Positions 23,215-33,474 of a stretch of 64,000 nucleotides of DNA are shown here, piece after piece (position 1 is the stretch's first letter; every line of letters starts with the position of its first letter). Under the pieces are notes generated by a model. That model was not told the origin of the DNA and did no database searches. It saw only the letters and a program-made list of their open reading frames with translations. The translations under genes were made by a program, and so were the position numbers. This stretch comes from Selaginella tamariscina (taxonomy: Eukaryota > Streptophyta > Lycopodiopsida > Selaginellales > Selaginellaceae). The stretch is taken from assembly GCA_003024785.1 (NCBI GenBank), contig PUQB01000162.1:115655-179654 (forward strand). The letters are read 5' to 3'.

Positions 23215-23760
23215 GTCTACAAAAAAGTACATATATACTGCATGCCAATAATATAAATGTTTATAGAATTAACAAGTTGGTTAGCCCTTGCCTTTTGTAA
23301 CACAAAGGTTGTGGGTTTGATTCCTGCTAAGTTAATTTTTTCACACAAAGGGTTTAGGAACGTCATTACCTGGTTAAGCAGGGAGGTTGCGTGTTCGAGT
23401 CTTGCTAAGTTAATTTTTTCACACAATTTTTTCACACAAAGGGTTTAGGAACGTCATTACCTGGTTAAGCAGGGAGGTTGCGTGTTCGAGTCCTGCTAAG
23501 TTAATTTTTTCACACAAAGGGTTTAGGAATGTCATTACCTGGTTAAGCAGGAACGTCATAACCTGGTTAAGCACGGGGTTAGGGATGGATTAGGCAGGAG
23601 CAGGTTAAGGACGCGATTAACACTTTACTAACGCAGGTCAATATGCAGCACATGCCAATATGCTCTCATGTTTATAGAATTGACAAGTTGGTTAGCTCTT
23701 GCGGTTTGTAGGGTAGAGGTTGTGGGTTCGATTCTTGTTAACTTACTTTCTTTCCCAGCC
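23215..23760. repeat. tRNA-like (SINE-type) tandem repeat
   Basis: Units share AGTTGGTTAGC..TTGC and GGTTGTGGGTTCGATTC or GGTTGCGTGTTCGAGTC, which resemble the A and B boxes of a tRNA-type RNA polymerase III promoter. They are followed by CTGCTAAGTTAATTTTTTCACACAAAGG. About five related units are found, two or three in tandem at a spacing near 90 bp. A folded tRNA with an acceptor stem is not evident. Copies 2 and 3 lack this block, so it was added to copy 1. Confidence 0.45.
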
Positions 23761-23764
23761 AAGA

Positions 23765-24150
23765 GATGGCACCATCTAGCTCGCCGTTTGAGGAGGGTCG
23801 GCACCAATTAGCTGGGACGGCGAGCTAGGACAGCTGGGACGGCACCATCCTAGCTCGCTCTCTGAGAGGGTCGGCCCAACTAGCTGGGACGGCGAGCTAG
23901 GACAATTAGCTGGGACGGCACCATCCTAGCTCGCTCAACTAGCTGGGACGGCGAGCTAGGACAATTAGCTGGGACGGCACCATCCTAGCTCGCTCTCTAG
24001 AGGGTCGGCACCAATTAGTTGGGACGGCGAGCTAGGACAATTAGCTGGGACGGCACCATCTAGGACAATTAGCTGGGACGGCACCATCCTAGCTCGCTCT
24101 CTGAGAGGGTCGGCACCATCCTAGGACAATTAGCTGGGACGGCACCATCC
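23765..24150. repeat. GC-richer minisatellite in MULE copy 1
   Basis: Shuffled repeats of AGCTGGGACGGCACCATCC, TAGCTCGCTCTCTGAGAGGG and TCGGCACCAATTAGC make up the stretch. The words are related to the hairpin repeats of the element centre, apparently expanded in this copy only. Confidence 0.75.
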
Positions 24151-25083
24151 TAGTCGATATCCTCTTCTCTTCCCGTGACTCTTCATCAGGCGCAGTCTCT
24201 AGTAGACGTTTTGAAGCTCTCACCATTTTTGTAAACTCTGGAAAGCAAACACACAAGTCAATTGCTTAAGAGACAAAAAAAAAAAAAAACAAAGATGACT
24301 AACCTTGTGGCTGCCGACTCAAGCTAGCTGGTGCCGACCCTCTCAGTCGGCACAGAGATGTAGAAGAGCATATCCTGCCGACTGAGACAGGTTGGTGTCG
24401 ACCCTCTCAGACGGCGAGCTAGGATCTCTAAAAAAAAAAAAATAAACAAAGATGACTAACCTTGTGGCTGCTAACTCAAGCTAGCTGGTGCCGTCGGCAC
24501 AGAGATGTAGAAGAGCATATCCTGCCGACTGAGACAGGTTGGTGCTGACCCTCTCAGACGGCGAGCTAGGATCTCCTAAAATAAAAAAAAAAAAACAAAG
24601 ATGACTAACCTTGTGGCTGCCGACTCAAGCTAGCTGGTGCCAACCCTCTTAGTCGGCACAGAGATGTAGAAGAGCATATCTTGCCGACTGAGACAGGTTG
24701 GTGCTGACCATCTCATACGGTGAGCTAGGATCTCCTAAAATAAAAAAAAAAACCAAGATGACTAACCTTGTGGCTGCCGACTCAAGCTAGCTGGTGCCGA
24801 CCCTCTCAGTCGGCACAAAGATGTAGAAGAGCATATCCTGCGACTGAGACAGGTTGGTGCCGACCCTCTCAGACGGCGAGCTAGGATCTCCTAAATAAAA
24901 AATAAAAATCAAAGATGACTAACCTTGTGGCTGCCGACTCAAGCTAGCTGGTGCCAACCCTCTTAGTCGGCACAGAGATGTAGAAGAGCATATCTTGCCG
25001 ACTGAGACAGGTTGGTGTCGACTCAAACTAGATGGTGCTGACCCTCTCAGTCGGCACAAAGATGTAGAAGAGCATATCTTGCC
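24150..25083 (-). repeat. Inverted segment: first exon of the second gene plus five hairpin units
   Basis: Relative to copies 2 and 3 this stretch is reversed. The start codon and first residues of the ParB-methyltransferase (MVRASKRLLE) lie on the minus strand at about 24220-24190, with the preceding intron-like leader after them. The block TGCCGACTCAAGCTAGCTGG / CTCAGTCGGCACAGAGATG / TATCCTGCCGACTGAGACAGG is repeated about five times at roughly 165-bp spacing, against one unit in copy 2. The reversal ends within GATATC-containing sequence at about 25083, where the forward reading frame resumes. Confidence 0.8.
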
Positions 25084-28000
25084 GAAGCAAAAGCGAGGCA
25101 AGAGAGGAGAACCATCTAATGTAGCAAAGGAGGATCCTCCAGTGACTCAGTCTGGAGTAGTAGTACCAGTTGAGCAAGAGCAGCCTCCACCAACCATCAC
25201 AGATTTCCCGGAGAGCTCGTCGCAGTTGCCTCCTTCATCCGCTGAGGTTGCAGTCCTGAACGAGCAAGTGCAGATGACAGAGGCAGTTGAAGCTAGCGAG
25301 GACGACTTGGAGGAGGCAGTCAGCAAAAAGAGAGGCCGCGGGAAAGCTGATTCAAAAGGCAAGAAGGCGAAGAGCGATAAGGAGCCGAAGGAGTTATACA
25401 GCATACCGGCGAGCCTGCATTTGGAGAGCTCAGCAAACCTGCTCGACAAAATTACTATCAAGGGACTTGGTGATCCTCCTGATGTGCCCATCTGTAGAAT
25501 ACATTCAACGAGGTGGTTCGACGAGTGAACCCAGGGGACTTGGACAGGCTGGTGTCATCGTTGAAGAAGGCTGGTTATCTACGCAACACGGCCTTGTTCA
25601 TTCTGTCCATCGGAGATCGACTCACTGCTGAGGAGCTATCGGAGCTGTCGAAGGACACGATTCAGTACGAGCAGCACCGGTCTTTCGAGCAAGCTCTTAC
25701 TCAGCCGGAGTACAAACAGTGGGCTTCAAGGCTCTCAAACAGGAAGTTTAGCTGCTGGGACGGGAACCATAGGCTACAGGCTTTGCAGAAGCTGTACCGG
25801 AGGATGCAGAGGACAACCAGCGATGGGCTATTCGCGTTCGATCGAGTTTCATCTCCACGGAGAACCTCGACATTCTTCAACTGGTTTCGATGTTCCAATC
25901 GATTAACATGTGAGTATTTTCTTTTCTTTTTGTTAAGAGTTTAGACTTACAGTTTCGTTGAACAGATCTTCAGCAACATCTGTGGAAACAACGCTACCAC
26001 ATATTCTCCTCGCTGTAAAGGCGGTCTGCACTAGTACAAAGGAACTCAGAAAATCCTCGAGTCACTCACGGAGGTTGATCGTCTTGAGGTGCGGAAGTGG
26101 AAGGAGAGTTCACAGGAAAGACGGCTTGGCATCCTCTTCCGAACCTGATCTGCGCAAAGATCCTTTTCAAGGTAACCTCCGATTTAATTTATAGGAAAGA
26201 ATTTTTAACTTATTCTATGTGCAGAACGAGATCGACGATGATCTCGACAGAGCAGTCACCAGTGCTAAGGGCAATCACAGGTTGAGGTGAACCTGAAGCA
26301 GCTAGTGTACAAGAAGCATGACAAGCGTATGCACAAGTTCCTCTCCATCATAGACCCAGACTTGGGGGAGGAGTGGTTCCAGAAGGTGACAAACATCTCT
26401 CATAAGCAGTGTCGCTGGATGGGCATTGAGAAGCTGTATGCGATGTCAAGGCGAAGATTCCAAACATGCTGCGACTCCGATATTGAACAAGCTCACCCGT
26501 CTCGAATCCAAGGCAGAACAACAGACACTTGGGCTACCGGGCATGCAGGACAAAGAGTGGATCAAGTGGTTCACCTTGGACTTATATTGGAAGGCTGTGC
26601 GCGAGGAAGCCATTCAGATCCTTAAGGGGTTGCGAGAGGATGGTGAAGAAGTTGGAACGGATGTCGACTTCATGAGCTGGTTTGACGAGATGAGAACTCG
26701 GAGCAAGTGCCTGGTCTTTCAGCCCTTCCATGACTGCATACGGTTCACTTATTCGATGGAGCCGAATGAGTTTCTGGAGCGTGAGGAATCTGCGCGTCGG
26801 ATGATATGGAGGTAAGCTTTCAATCCAGCATTGCTACTGTCTGACTTTGTGTTACAGGTTCATACTGGCGAAGAAAATGCACCGTCCCATACGATGAAGC
26901 TGTGGACAGATCATACAAGCGAGCCTCACATGTGGTCGAAGAGCAGAGGAGCTCTAACACCGTTCGAACGGGAGCATGTTCCATTCTGGCTCGACTGTCC
27001 GTCGCAACAGCCACCAGCTTGGGAGAGCTCACTATTCGACATGCACGCAATGATCTACCAGCGATTGTTTGGGAGCCAGAGAAGTAGAGGCTATCAAGAA
27101 GAGCAAGATGAAGAAGACGGTGCGGAAGACAACTACACCTGCAAAGGGATCGGGAGCGGGACCAAGCTCTTCTACAGCACCTCCGCCGGCATTCGACTTT
27201 ACAATCAATGAGGTGCAGCCACTTGTAGCTAGTTTGGACATCAAGGACGACCTGATGACCTTCATCCCGACCCTGGCTGCATCCCGTGGATCCTACGACC
27301 TAGCTGTGTGCGACATGGAGGAGATGAGCAGGTCTTTCTTCGAGCCGGGTGCTTCCCAGACAGAGGTGTACACCAAGCTCCGACAACAGGTTGACAGACT
27401 ACATACTGAGTCACAAACGTGTTCCAGGAAGTGGTAGGTGAATACGGCTTCAACCTCATCATCCTCGACTTGCCCAATGAGCTTGTATATGGAGGTGCTA
27501 GCATCAACAAGGACATTGTGCAGCTAGATCCGGTGAAGTTTGAGGAGGCCTTGCAGTTCAGTGGAATGCACTTGGCAGCGAGTGGTTTCATGGTCGTCTT
27601 CGCGAGTTCTCCTTCTGTTTCGGCGGTGATTCAGGCGGCTGCAGTAATCAACTTGGAGGTTGCAGGGACTTACAGCGTCTACCGTGCACGAGGCTGGGGA
27701 TACCGTGACAAAATTAAGGTAAGCTAGCTATTCAAGTTCAAGTTTAACTTGGTCTATGTGGCAGGATAACTTGTTAGTTCTCTTGGTGCTGCAAAGCTCT
27801 GAGAAGAAGTCGAAGAGGCCAAACCCTCTGGCGTTGACGAACACGATCCTCGTCGACACTGCCGACCGTTATCAGGAGGCTTGGTAAGGAAGTACTTTGC
27901 TTGTTTATCCTAATGGAAGTTTGTGCAGGATATGATTCAACCGAAGAGTGTTCGACTCATGCAGCTTTTGATCGAGCGTCTCAGTAGACCTGGCGACCTA

Positions 28001-28222
28001 GTCTGGGATATTGGTTCCGGAACCGGGTCATCGTTGTTAGCTGCCGTCGAGCTCGGAAGGAATATTATAGGAACCGAGAAGAGTTTCGAACTCTCTAGGT
28101 TGGCAACAAACAAGCTGCAGAGAACATTAGACCAGAAGAATTACCTACTCAAACACCTCCACGTCCAAGCGTAACTGGTGGTTCGAGAACTGCAGCTTTA
28201 CTTAAGATGAAGAAGAAACTTT
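25084..28222 (+). pseudogene. ParB-like/DNA methyltransferase fusion, copy 1
   Basis: Exon blocks are 25084-25909, 25966-26171, 26225-26811, 26858-27718, 27765-27883 and 27929-28222, with GT-AG borders. In order the protein shows a Lys-rich nuclear-signal-like tract (KKRGRGKADSKGKKAK), a ParB-like domain with NPGDLDRLVSSLKKAGY and CWDGNHRLQAL, a helical middle region of about 300 residues, a second basic tract (KKSKMKKTVRK), then a methyltransferase module with YGFNLIILDLPNEL (motif IV position) and LVWDIGSGTGSSLLAAVELG (motif I). Motif IV before motif I marks the beta class of amino-methyltransferases. The start codon exon is on the other strand, and a few frame changes occur, so this copy is broken. 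Its coding sequence is nearly identical to copy 2. Confidence 0.82.
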
Positions 28223-28417
28223 AGCTAATGTATATTGAGTAATAAATTAAGCTAATATAAAAAAAATAAAAGAAATACAACAGTTTTAATAGAATTCTTT
28301 TTTGCCGACTGAGGCCAATACTGCCGACCAGAAAGAATATTCCAAAATATTCTAGAATATTCTGAATATTCGAGCCCAGGCCTCCTGGGCCCCAAGCCTC
28401 CAAAATGGCGGCACTCC

Positions 28418-28636
28418 GCGATATGCGGGTTTTGCGTGGTAAGTCATCAACAGTTAACATTACATAGACGATATATATATATATATATATATATAGAACA
28501 CACCAGTATATAAGAAGTACCTGGCTAACAATGAAATGGTTCAGGTTGAACAGCTCCTTGAGCATCATTGGCAAGTCACTCTCTAAACTCCCATTTCTCC
28601 ATTGCCTCTTGCCCAGAACAGATTCTTCAGGACAAC
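28418..28636 (-). pseudogene. Upstream exons of the SDP1-like lipase, right of MULE copy 1
   Basis: 28636-28521 (minus) follows a TTTCTATAG acceptor and encodes [14 protein letters not shown] then [14 protein letters not shown], ending at a GTACTT donor. This is a close match to the SDP1 stretch WRDGSLE.DLPM.QLKELFNVNHFIVSQ, with one residue missing. The next exon starts with the NPHIA codons at about 28438-28418, where the MULE is inserted. The duplication GCGATATGCG occupies 28418-28427. No AG acceptor is visible just before that exon, only TTACCAC. Patatin active-site exons (GXSXG) were not found further upstream. Confidence 0.8.
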
Positions 28637-28648
28637 CTATAGAAATAG

Positions 28649-28650
<2 letters not shown>

Positions 28651-28708
<58 letters not shown>
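28651..28708. repeat. (GT)n(GA)n compound microsatellite
   Basis: A run of GT followed directly by GA. It is the minus-strand form of the recurrent (CT)n(CA)n array. Confidence 0.9.
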
Positions 28709-29109
28709 TTGAGATTCAAATACACATTATATGTGATGTGTATGATGTTAAACATAAACATGGAAAACTGGATATATACATATGTCAGAATGCTTATGCA
28801 TATACAATTGTGTGTGTGCGTGCGTGTGTGTTCTACCTCTGAAAGCGTCTGATATGGCACACAAGCCGATATATACATATACAGAACTACTGTACTTTAT
28901 ACAAATGCATGCACATATTCAATTGCATATTGGTCATTGCTTGCATCCAGTGACTTTGTTTGGCAGAAAAAAATCTTTCACGATTAATCACAATTAATTA
29001 AAATTAAGTTTTTTACTTATTATAATTCAGTTGATAAAGAATATTCTGTTATCTCTTCTGTCAAACTCATTTTTACTTTTTTCAGATTTTTTAACATTTT
29101 TTTAATATA

Positions 29110-32100
29110 GTGAAAGTGAAGCTCGTGAGCGAGACTCTGAAAATGGTAGACAGTGACATCGATGTGAGCAGTATTGTGTATTCAGGAACAATGCTTACTA
29201 CTGCAATCATTGTGATTTTATTATAATGAACATTTTAGGCCTCAGCAAGTGATCAAACACATCCTGAAAACTCACCCATCTCTTAGAAAGAGATGTAAAG
29301 CTTCAGAAGCTAAAAGGAAGCTCGCTGTAGTGGTTTTAGCACCAAAGGAATATAACTCTTACATAAATGAGAAAAGGGGGAAACGGATCGCACGACAAGA
29401 GGCATTGACACATTCTAGGGTTTCAAGAGCTGGACAAGAAGCCGTGCAATAGCGGCTGGTGCAGCAAGGGCGGCGGCGGCCATGGAGGGAGTAGCAGTGT
29501 CTGAGGGTAGTGGTGGCGGAGAGGGAGATCCAGCGGCGGCAAGTGGAATAGGGGCAGCGACAGATGGAACAGGGACAGTGGCGGCGACATCAACAGGAGT
29601 AGCGATGGTGGCAGGGGACCAAGCTTGATGGCCAGCAGGGTAGGGGCAGCCAGCGGAGCAGCTGCAGCTGAAACAGGGTCAAGCGGCACAGGGTCTAGCG
29701 GTGCCTCTAGCAGAGCACAGGTGGCAGCTCCCAGAGGGGGGGCTAGAGGGAGCGGACGCCGGGGAACAAGAGGTAGGGGACATGGTCAAGCATCATTGGG
29801 AGAAGAGATGATAGGGGCAGGGCTTGAAGGGCGAGGCGGCTCAGCTGGGTCTTCATCCTCGAGACCACCAACACCGGTTCCTCCAAGGGTTTTTGGATCC
29901 GGGAGTGAGCTTCTAGGGTCCAACTCCACAAGCCCACCAAGCAGCCCGAGACGGGATCAATCCATTTCTAGAGTGCCTGACTGGAGCGACCGAGATGCAT
30001 GGCAATTTATGGATCTCCTTGATGATCAAGAGCTTCGCCAAAAGTTCCAGGTTATTCGAGAGGAGCAGGCCCAGCCGATTTTGGATGATCTCTCTGAGAT
30101 CTTCAACCAGAACTTTCGCTTCCAAGGGTTCAACCGAGTCACCCAGCAAAACCAAGTCATTGACAACCGGGTCTTGAACTTCAATGTTGGTGCATCATCC
30201 TCTCCAACTCACAGACAAAGAAACTCGCCTAGAGCTGCTGCCACATCATATCGGGCTGGTTTGACCCCCGAGCGCACAACAGATAAAGGTCAAGGAAAAG
30301 AGGAGCTTCTAGCCTCAGTGATAGTAGCTTCCAGCTCATGCATCGCATCACTATACACTTCCTCCAGTATTTCATTGCGAAGCATGTTGACGGTTGGAAC
30401 CTTGTAGCCGGGGAAGCCGGGTATGATTGTTAAGTCTTGAGCCTCCTGGAGTAGGGGATCACTGAAAACATTGAAAGGAACACCTGTACGAAAGGCCCAC
30501 TTTGCCAACTTTTTTCTAAAAGCTTTACCAAGGTACAGACGGTTGGAAAAATGTGAACTTCGAGCATGTGGTTAACATCATGCTTGTTGATGCATCTCAG
30601 TCTTGGGATTTTTCTACACAAGCATTAACACGGAGAACACAACAAGTAAGCTTTATTTTATCTTTTCAACTCAGCTAAGCTTTGTTCTTATGTCATGTAG
30701 GTGAAGCTCTTGTAGAGCTTCTCTCGAAAGAGATTGATGCCGTGTGTAACCGGTTTTCTGGAGGTGATCTACCCCCGCTGAAGGTCCTTTCAATAATCAT
30801 GGACAACGCAGCAAATATGAGGAAGTATGGAGCCTTGTTGGAGAACTTGTATCGCAGCCAGGGGCAACTGTTTTGGAGCATTGGTTGTCAATGCCATGCA
30901 TTCAACCTCATTCTCACCTCCTGGTGTAAGTTGAAGTTCATCCAGAAATGGTTGGTGCAAGCAGCAAGTATTGTGATGTTTGTGAGGAATCATGGACGGG
31001 TGTTGAGGCTTTTTCGGGACTGGAACCTTGCGAAAGGTTGCAGGAAGGAGTTGATTCGGCCATGTACAACAAGGTAAATAAGCTCCTGCTTTAATAGTTA
31101 TTATTTACTTATTATCTATTTATTATTATTAACTTATTATTCATTATTATTATTATTATTAGTGATTTATTTTTAAGGTTTGCCACGAACTTCTTGATGC
31201 TCCAACGGTTGTTGGATGTTAAGGAAACGGTTCTGGGGATTTTTGAGGAACCGGAGTACAAGGAGTGGCTATGTACTCAAAGCTCAGCATTGAAGCAACA
31301 AGCAAAGGAGCTTGAAGAGGCTGTTTTTGGAGCTGAATTCTGGACATGGATTGCACGGATCAAGGAGCTTCTAAAACCAGTCTTCTTCACCATATGTGAG
31401 TTCGATAGAATTTGGAGTTCCATAGGGTTTGTTTGGCAGGCCTGGAGCAACATTAGAGCAGCAACCCAAGCAGCGGCAGGTTTTAGCTCTAGACAACAAG
31501 AGGTTCTTCTCCAAATTGTAGAGGAACGGGAGAGAGACTTCAAGGGCTGCAGCTTGTTTGCAGCAGCTCACTGTCTCAATCCTTGCATGCGCTACCGAGT
31601 AAGCCAGCTTTCAGGAGATGAGAATCTCGAGATGTTATACGAGCAACTGTATGAGGTCGCCGAGCAGTTCTGCAAGCTTGGAACAAAGGATCATTTCACC
31701 TTCATAGCTCAATTTAGGGACTACGTCGAATTCACCAATGCTTTTCAAAAGAGAAGCGTGGCCGACATAGAGCTTTCCAGTGCTGCCAGGTGCGATGTGA
31801 ATCCTTTCAACGTGTGGTCAACCTCTGGAGCAATTTGCAAACATGCAAGACAGCTACGAGATGTTGCCTGCTCGATTCTAGGGATGGCAGCTTCAAATTC
31901 CTCAGCTGAAAGAAACTTCAGCGCAATAAAGAACGTCCATACTGTTAAAAACGGAACAGGTAATATATATATATATATTTTTAATTTTATATTTCAGAGC
32001 TGCTTAGCTGATTTTTTAATTTTTTTTTAATTTAATTTAATTTTATTTTATTTTATTTTTATTTTTTTTTTATATGAATTTATCTTTTTTATAGGTTGAC

Positions 32101-32480
32101 AGAAGATTGTGTGAAAAGTTAGTTTATATCTACTACAACAGCCGCATGAAGAAACGAAGGCCAGCAACTTCTGTGGATCATGGAATCGTGAAGCAACTAT
32201 TCCCATCGAGCGCATCATTGTCTCAGGCTCAGCAGGTAGATCCAGATGTGGATCAAGATGCAGATCAAGTTGAAGCTCAACTTGATGAAGAAGCGGATGA
32301 TGAAGAGAATAGTGGCTACACTCGCTTGTAAGTTTGCTAAAATTCTAGGTTACTTGTATTAATATGTTCTTTTTTTTATTTTCAGCGGGGAAGATGGTGC
32401 TTTGATCCCTGAGGAGTGGGAGGAAAGCGAATTTGAAGGTGATGATTTATCAAGGAACAGGAAGTATAAGTCACTTTTCT
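29110..32480 (+). pseudogene. hAT transposase with BED finger, broken by an inversion
   Basis: Blocks in order are: a BED zinc finger (about 29180-29275, YYCNHCDF then IKHILKTHP), a Gly/Ala/Ser-rich linker (29450-29930), a region with PDWSDRDAWQFMDLL (about 29970-30290), and the catalytic domain. The first Asp is in GTDGWKNVNFEHVVNIML (30532 onward). The second is in IIMDNAANMRKYGALL, followed by the C/H motif IGCQCHAFNL (30700-31075). The insertion region and C-terminal dimerisation block (LGMAASNSSAERNFSAI, about 31890) follow, with LVYIYYNSRMKKRR in the next exon (32096-32330) and a last acidic exon from 32386. Introns fall at about 30650-30700, 31076-31177, 31960-32095 and 32331-32385. 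About 235 bp encoding the segment before the first Asp lie backwards, so no working transposase can be made from this copy. Confidence 0.85.
30297..30531 (-). other. Inverted exon segment within the hAT transposase
   Basis: On the minus strand this stretch reads KLAKWAFRTGVPFNVF, then PGFPGYKVPTVNMLRNEIL and EEVYSDAMHELEAT. This is the conserved hAT region that normally sits just before the TDGW block. TDGW itself resumes on the plus strand at 30532. The flanking transposase sequence on both sides is plus strand, so the segment has been flipped in place. Confidence 0.88.
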
Positions 32481-33060
32481 GAGCTCACTGAACCGGTTGA
32501 AGAGGATTTGGAGCAAGAGCAGGAGCTGGAGCCTCAACAGAAGAGCAGCCTGTTGAAGAACTTGAGCTAGAGCTGCCTCATGCAGCAGCAGAACCTGAAG
32601 CTCCACAGGAGCAGCCTAAACAAAACCCGGGGTTGAGACGGTCCACAAGGCCATTTAGAAAATGTAAGCTTTCCTGAACATGTTTGTAATTTCATTTGTA
32701 ATAGATGCATTTGATATCATACTGCAGAACTTACGCACGTGTACATGTGTTACTATATGTATATGAATCACTTATAAAAAATGCAGATAGAAGAACAAAC
32801 AGTAGCGAGTATTCAGTTTTCTTTCTTGAAGAGTCTCAGTGATTAACCTAGGCATGGATGTGATTGAAGAGCTCGAGAGGATCTCACCCAAACAAGTGAA
32901 ATTAATGCAGCAAAATATACGCCAGTTCACAGAATATAATAAAGAATCTAATATAGACAGAATATTCTATAATAAATTATTTGCTAATACGAAAGCGAAT
33001 TTGCTTTCAGATCACTATACGGCAGCAAATTTACTTCCAACTGAATTCGCTGCTTGCATC

Positions 33061-33298
33061 AACCAGATGCTTAACAATAATGTCTGCATGTGTATACGGC
33101 ATGCCATAACTAGAGAGAGTGCCTATGCTGTATGGGGAGGAGCAAGATAGCAAGCCTAATTCCTGCACCCAACAGCGTACTTGGCATAAACACTAGGATC
33201 AACATGATGATCACATTAGACAAATTATGTACTGGGTATATGTCTATGTGTACATGAAAATATGTACATATGGACACAAATACACATGCATATACGAG
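33061..33298. other. Spacer between hAT and MULE copy 2
   Basis: A short open stretch (NNNVCMCIRHAITRESAYAV) crosses 33061-33150 but is not recognised. The rest is AT-rich. Confidence 0.4.
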
Positions 33299-33361
33299 GG
33301 TCTCGGCAAAAAGGAAGCTCCGGCTCAGGGCTTCATATTATTCTAGTATATTCGTGGATAT

Positions 33362-33418
33362 TCCAGGTATATTCTAGCATATTCTAGAATATTCTCAAGA
33401 ATATCTAGAATATATAAG
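33362..33418 (+). promoter_or_regulatory. Heat-shock-element-like array, copy 2 left end
   Basis: CATATTCTAGAATATTCTC followed by AAGAATATCTAGAATATATAAG keeps the TTC/GAA alternation seen in copy 1. The corresponding right-end array is at 41493-41532 (ATTCTAGAATATTCTAG). Confidence 0.35.
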
Positions 33419-33474
33419 TTTTTTTAATATGCTGACTGGCTTAATAAAGCATTATCCTAAACCCTAAACCATTT

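Larger units (their letters stand above)
19551..28417. mobile_element. MULE copy 1 carrying transposase and ParB-methyltransferase genes
   Basis: This 8.87-kb element is bounded by a perfect 10-bp duplication. Its ends form imperfect terminal inverted repeats of about 40 bp: GGTCTCGGCGAAAAGG at the left, against GGAGTGCCGCCATTTTGG at the right read inward, both followed by AGGCT and CAGGAGGC. Duplications of 9-11 bp and a transposase with a SWIM finger point to the Mutator (MULE) superfamily. Two divergent genes are present: transposase leftward (19729 to about 22545) and ParB-methyltransferase rightward (about 25084-28222). Compared with copy 2, it has lost the transposase 5' part, gained about 1.2 kb of other repeats, and had about 0.9 kb around the start of the second gene turned round. 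Confidence 0.88.
28948..33052 (+). mobile_element. hAT transposon, full length with internal inversion
   Basis: A 4.1-kb element with ends CAGTGACTTTG and TTCGCTG is flanked by perfect 8-bp duplications CTTGCATC at 28940-28947 and 33053-33060. The inward-read termini CAGTGACTTTG and CAGCGAATTCA form a short imperfect inverted repeat. The superfamily call rests on the CAG ends, the 8-bp duplication and the transposase inside. A deletion derivative is at 14738-15057. The element lies just beside the SDP1-like lipase pieces. Both ends are intact, but the transposase gene is not. Confidence 0.93.

Noticed and set aside
23260-23345. Functional tRNA gene
   Set aside because: A- and B-box-like words are present, but no acceptor stem or anticodon arm could be paired.
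23765-25083. CRISPR-like array
   Set aside because: Repeats are of uneven length, related to the hairpin units of the same transposon, with no unique spacers and no cas genes.
19551-28417. Pack-MULE carrying host lipase fragments
   Set aside because: The SDP1-like exons are outside the element ends and the duplication, so the MULE entered the gene and did not capture it.
32839-33150. Open frame of 103 residues as a separate gene
   Set aside because: It lies mostly in the untranslated right end of the hAT element, whose same sequence forms the coding-free MITE at 14738-15057.
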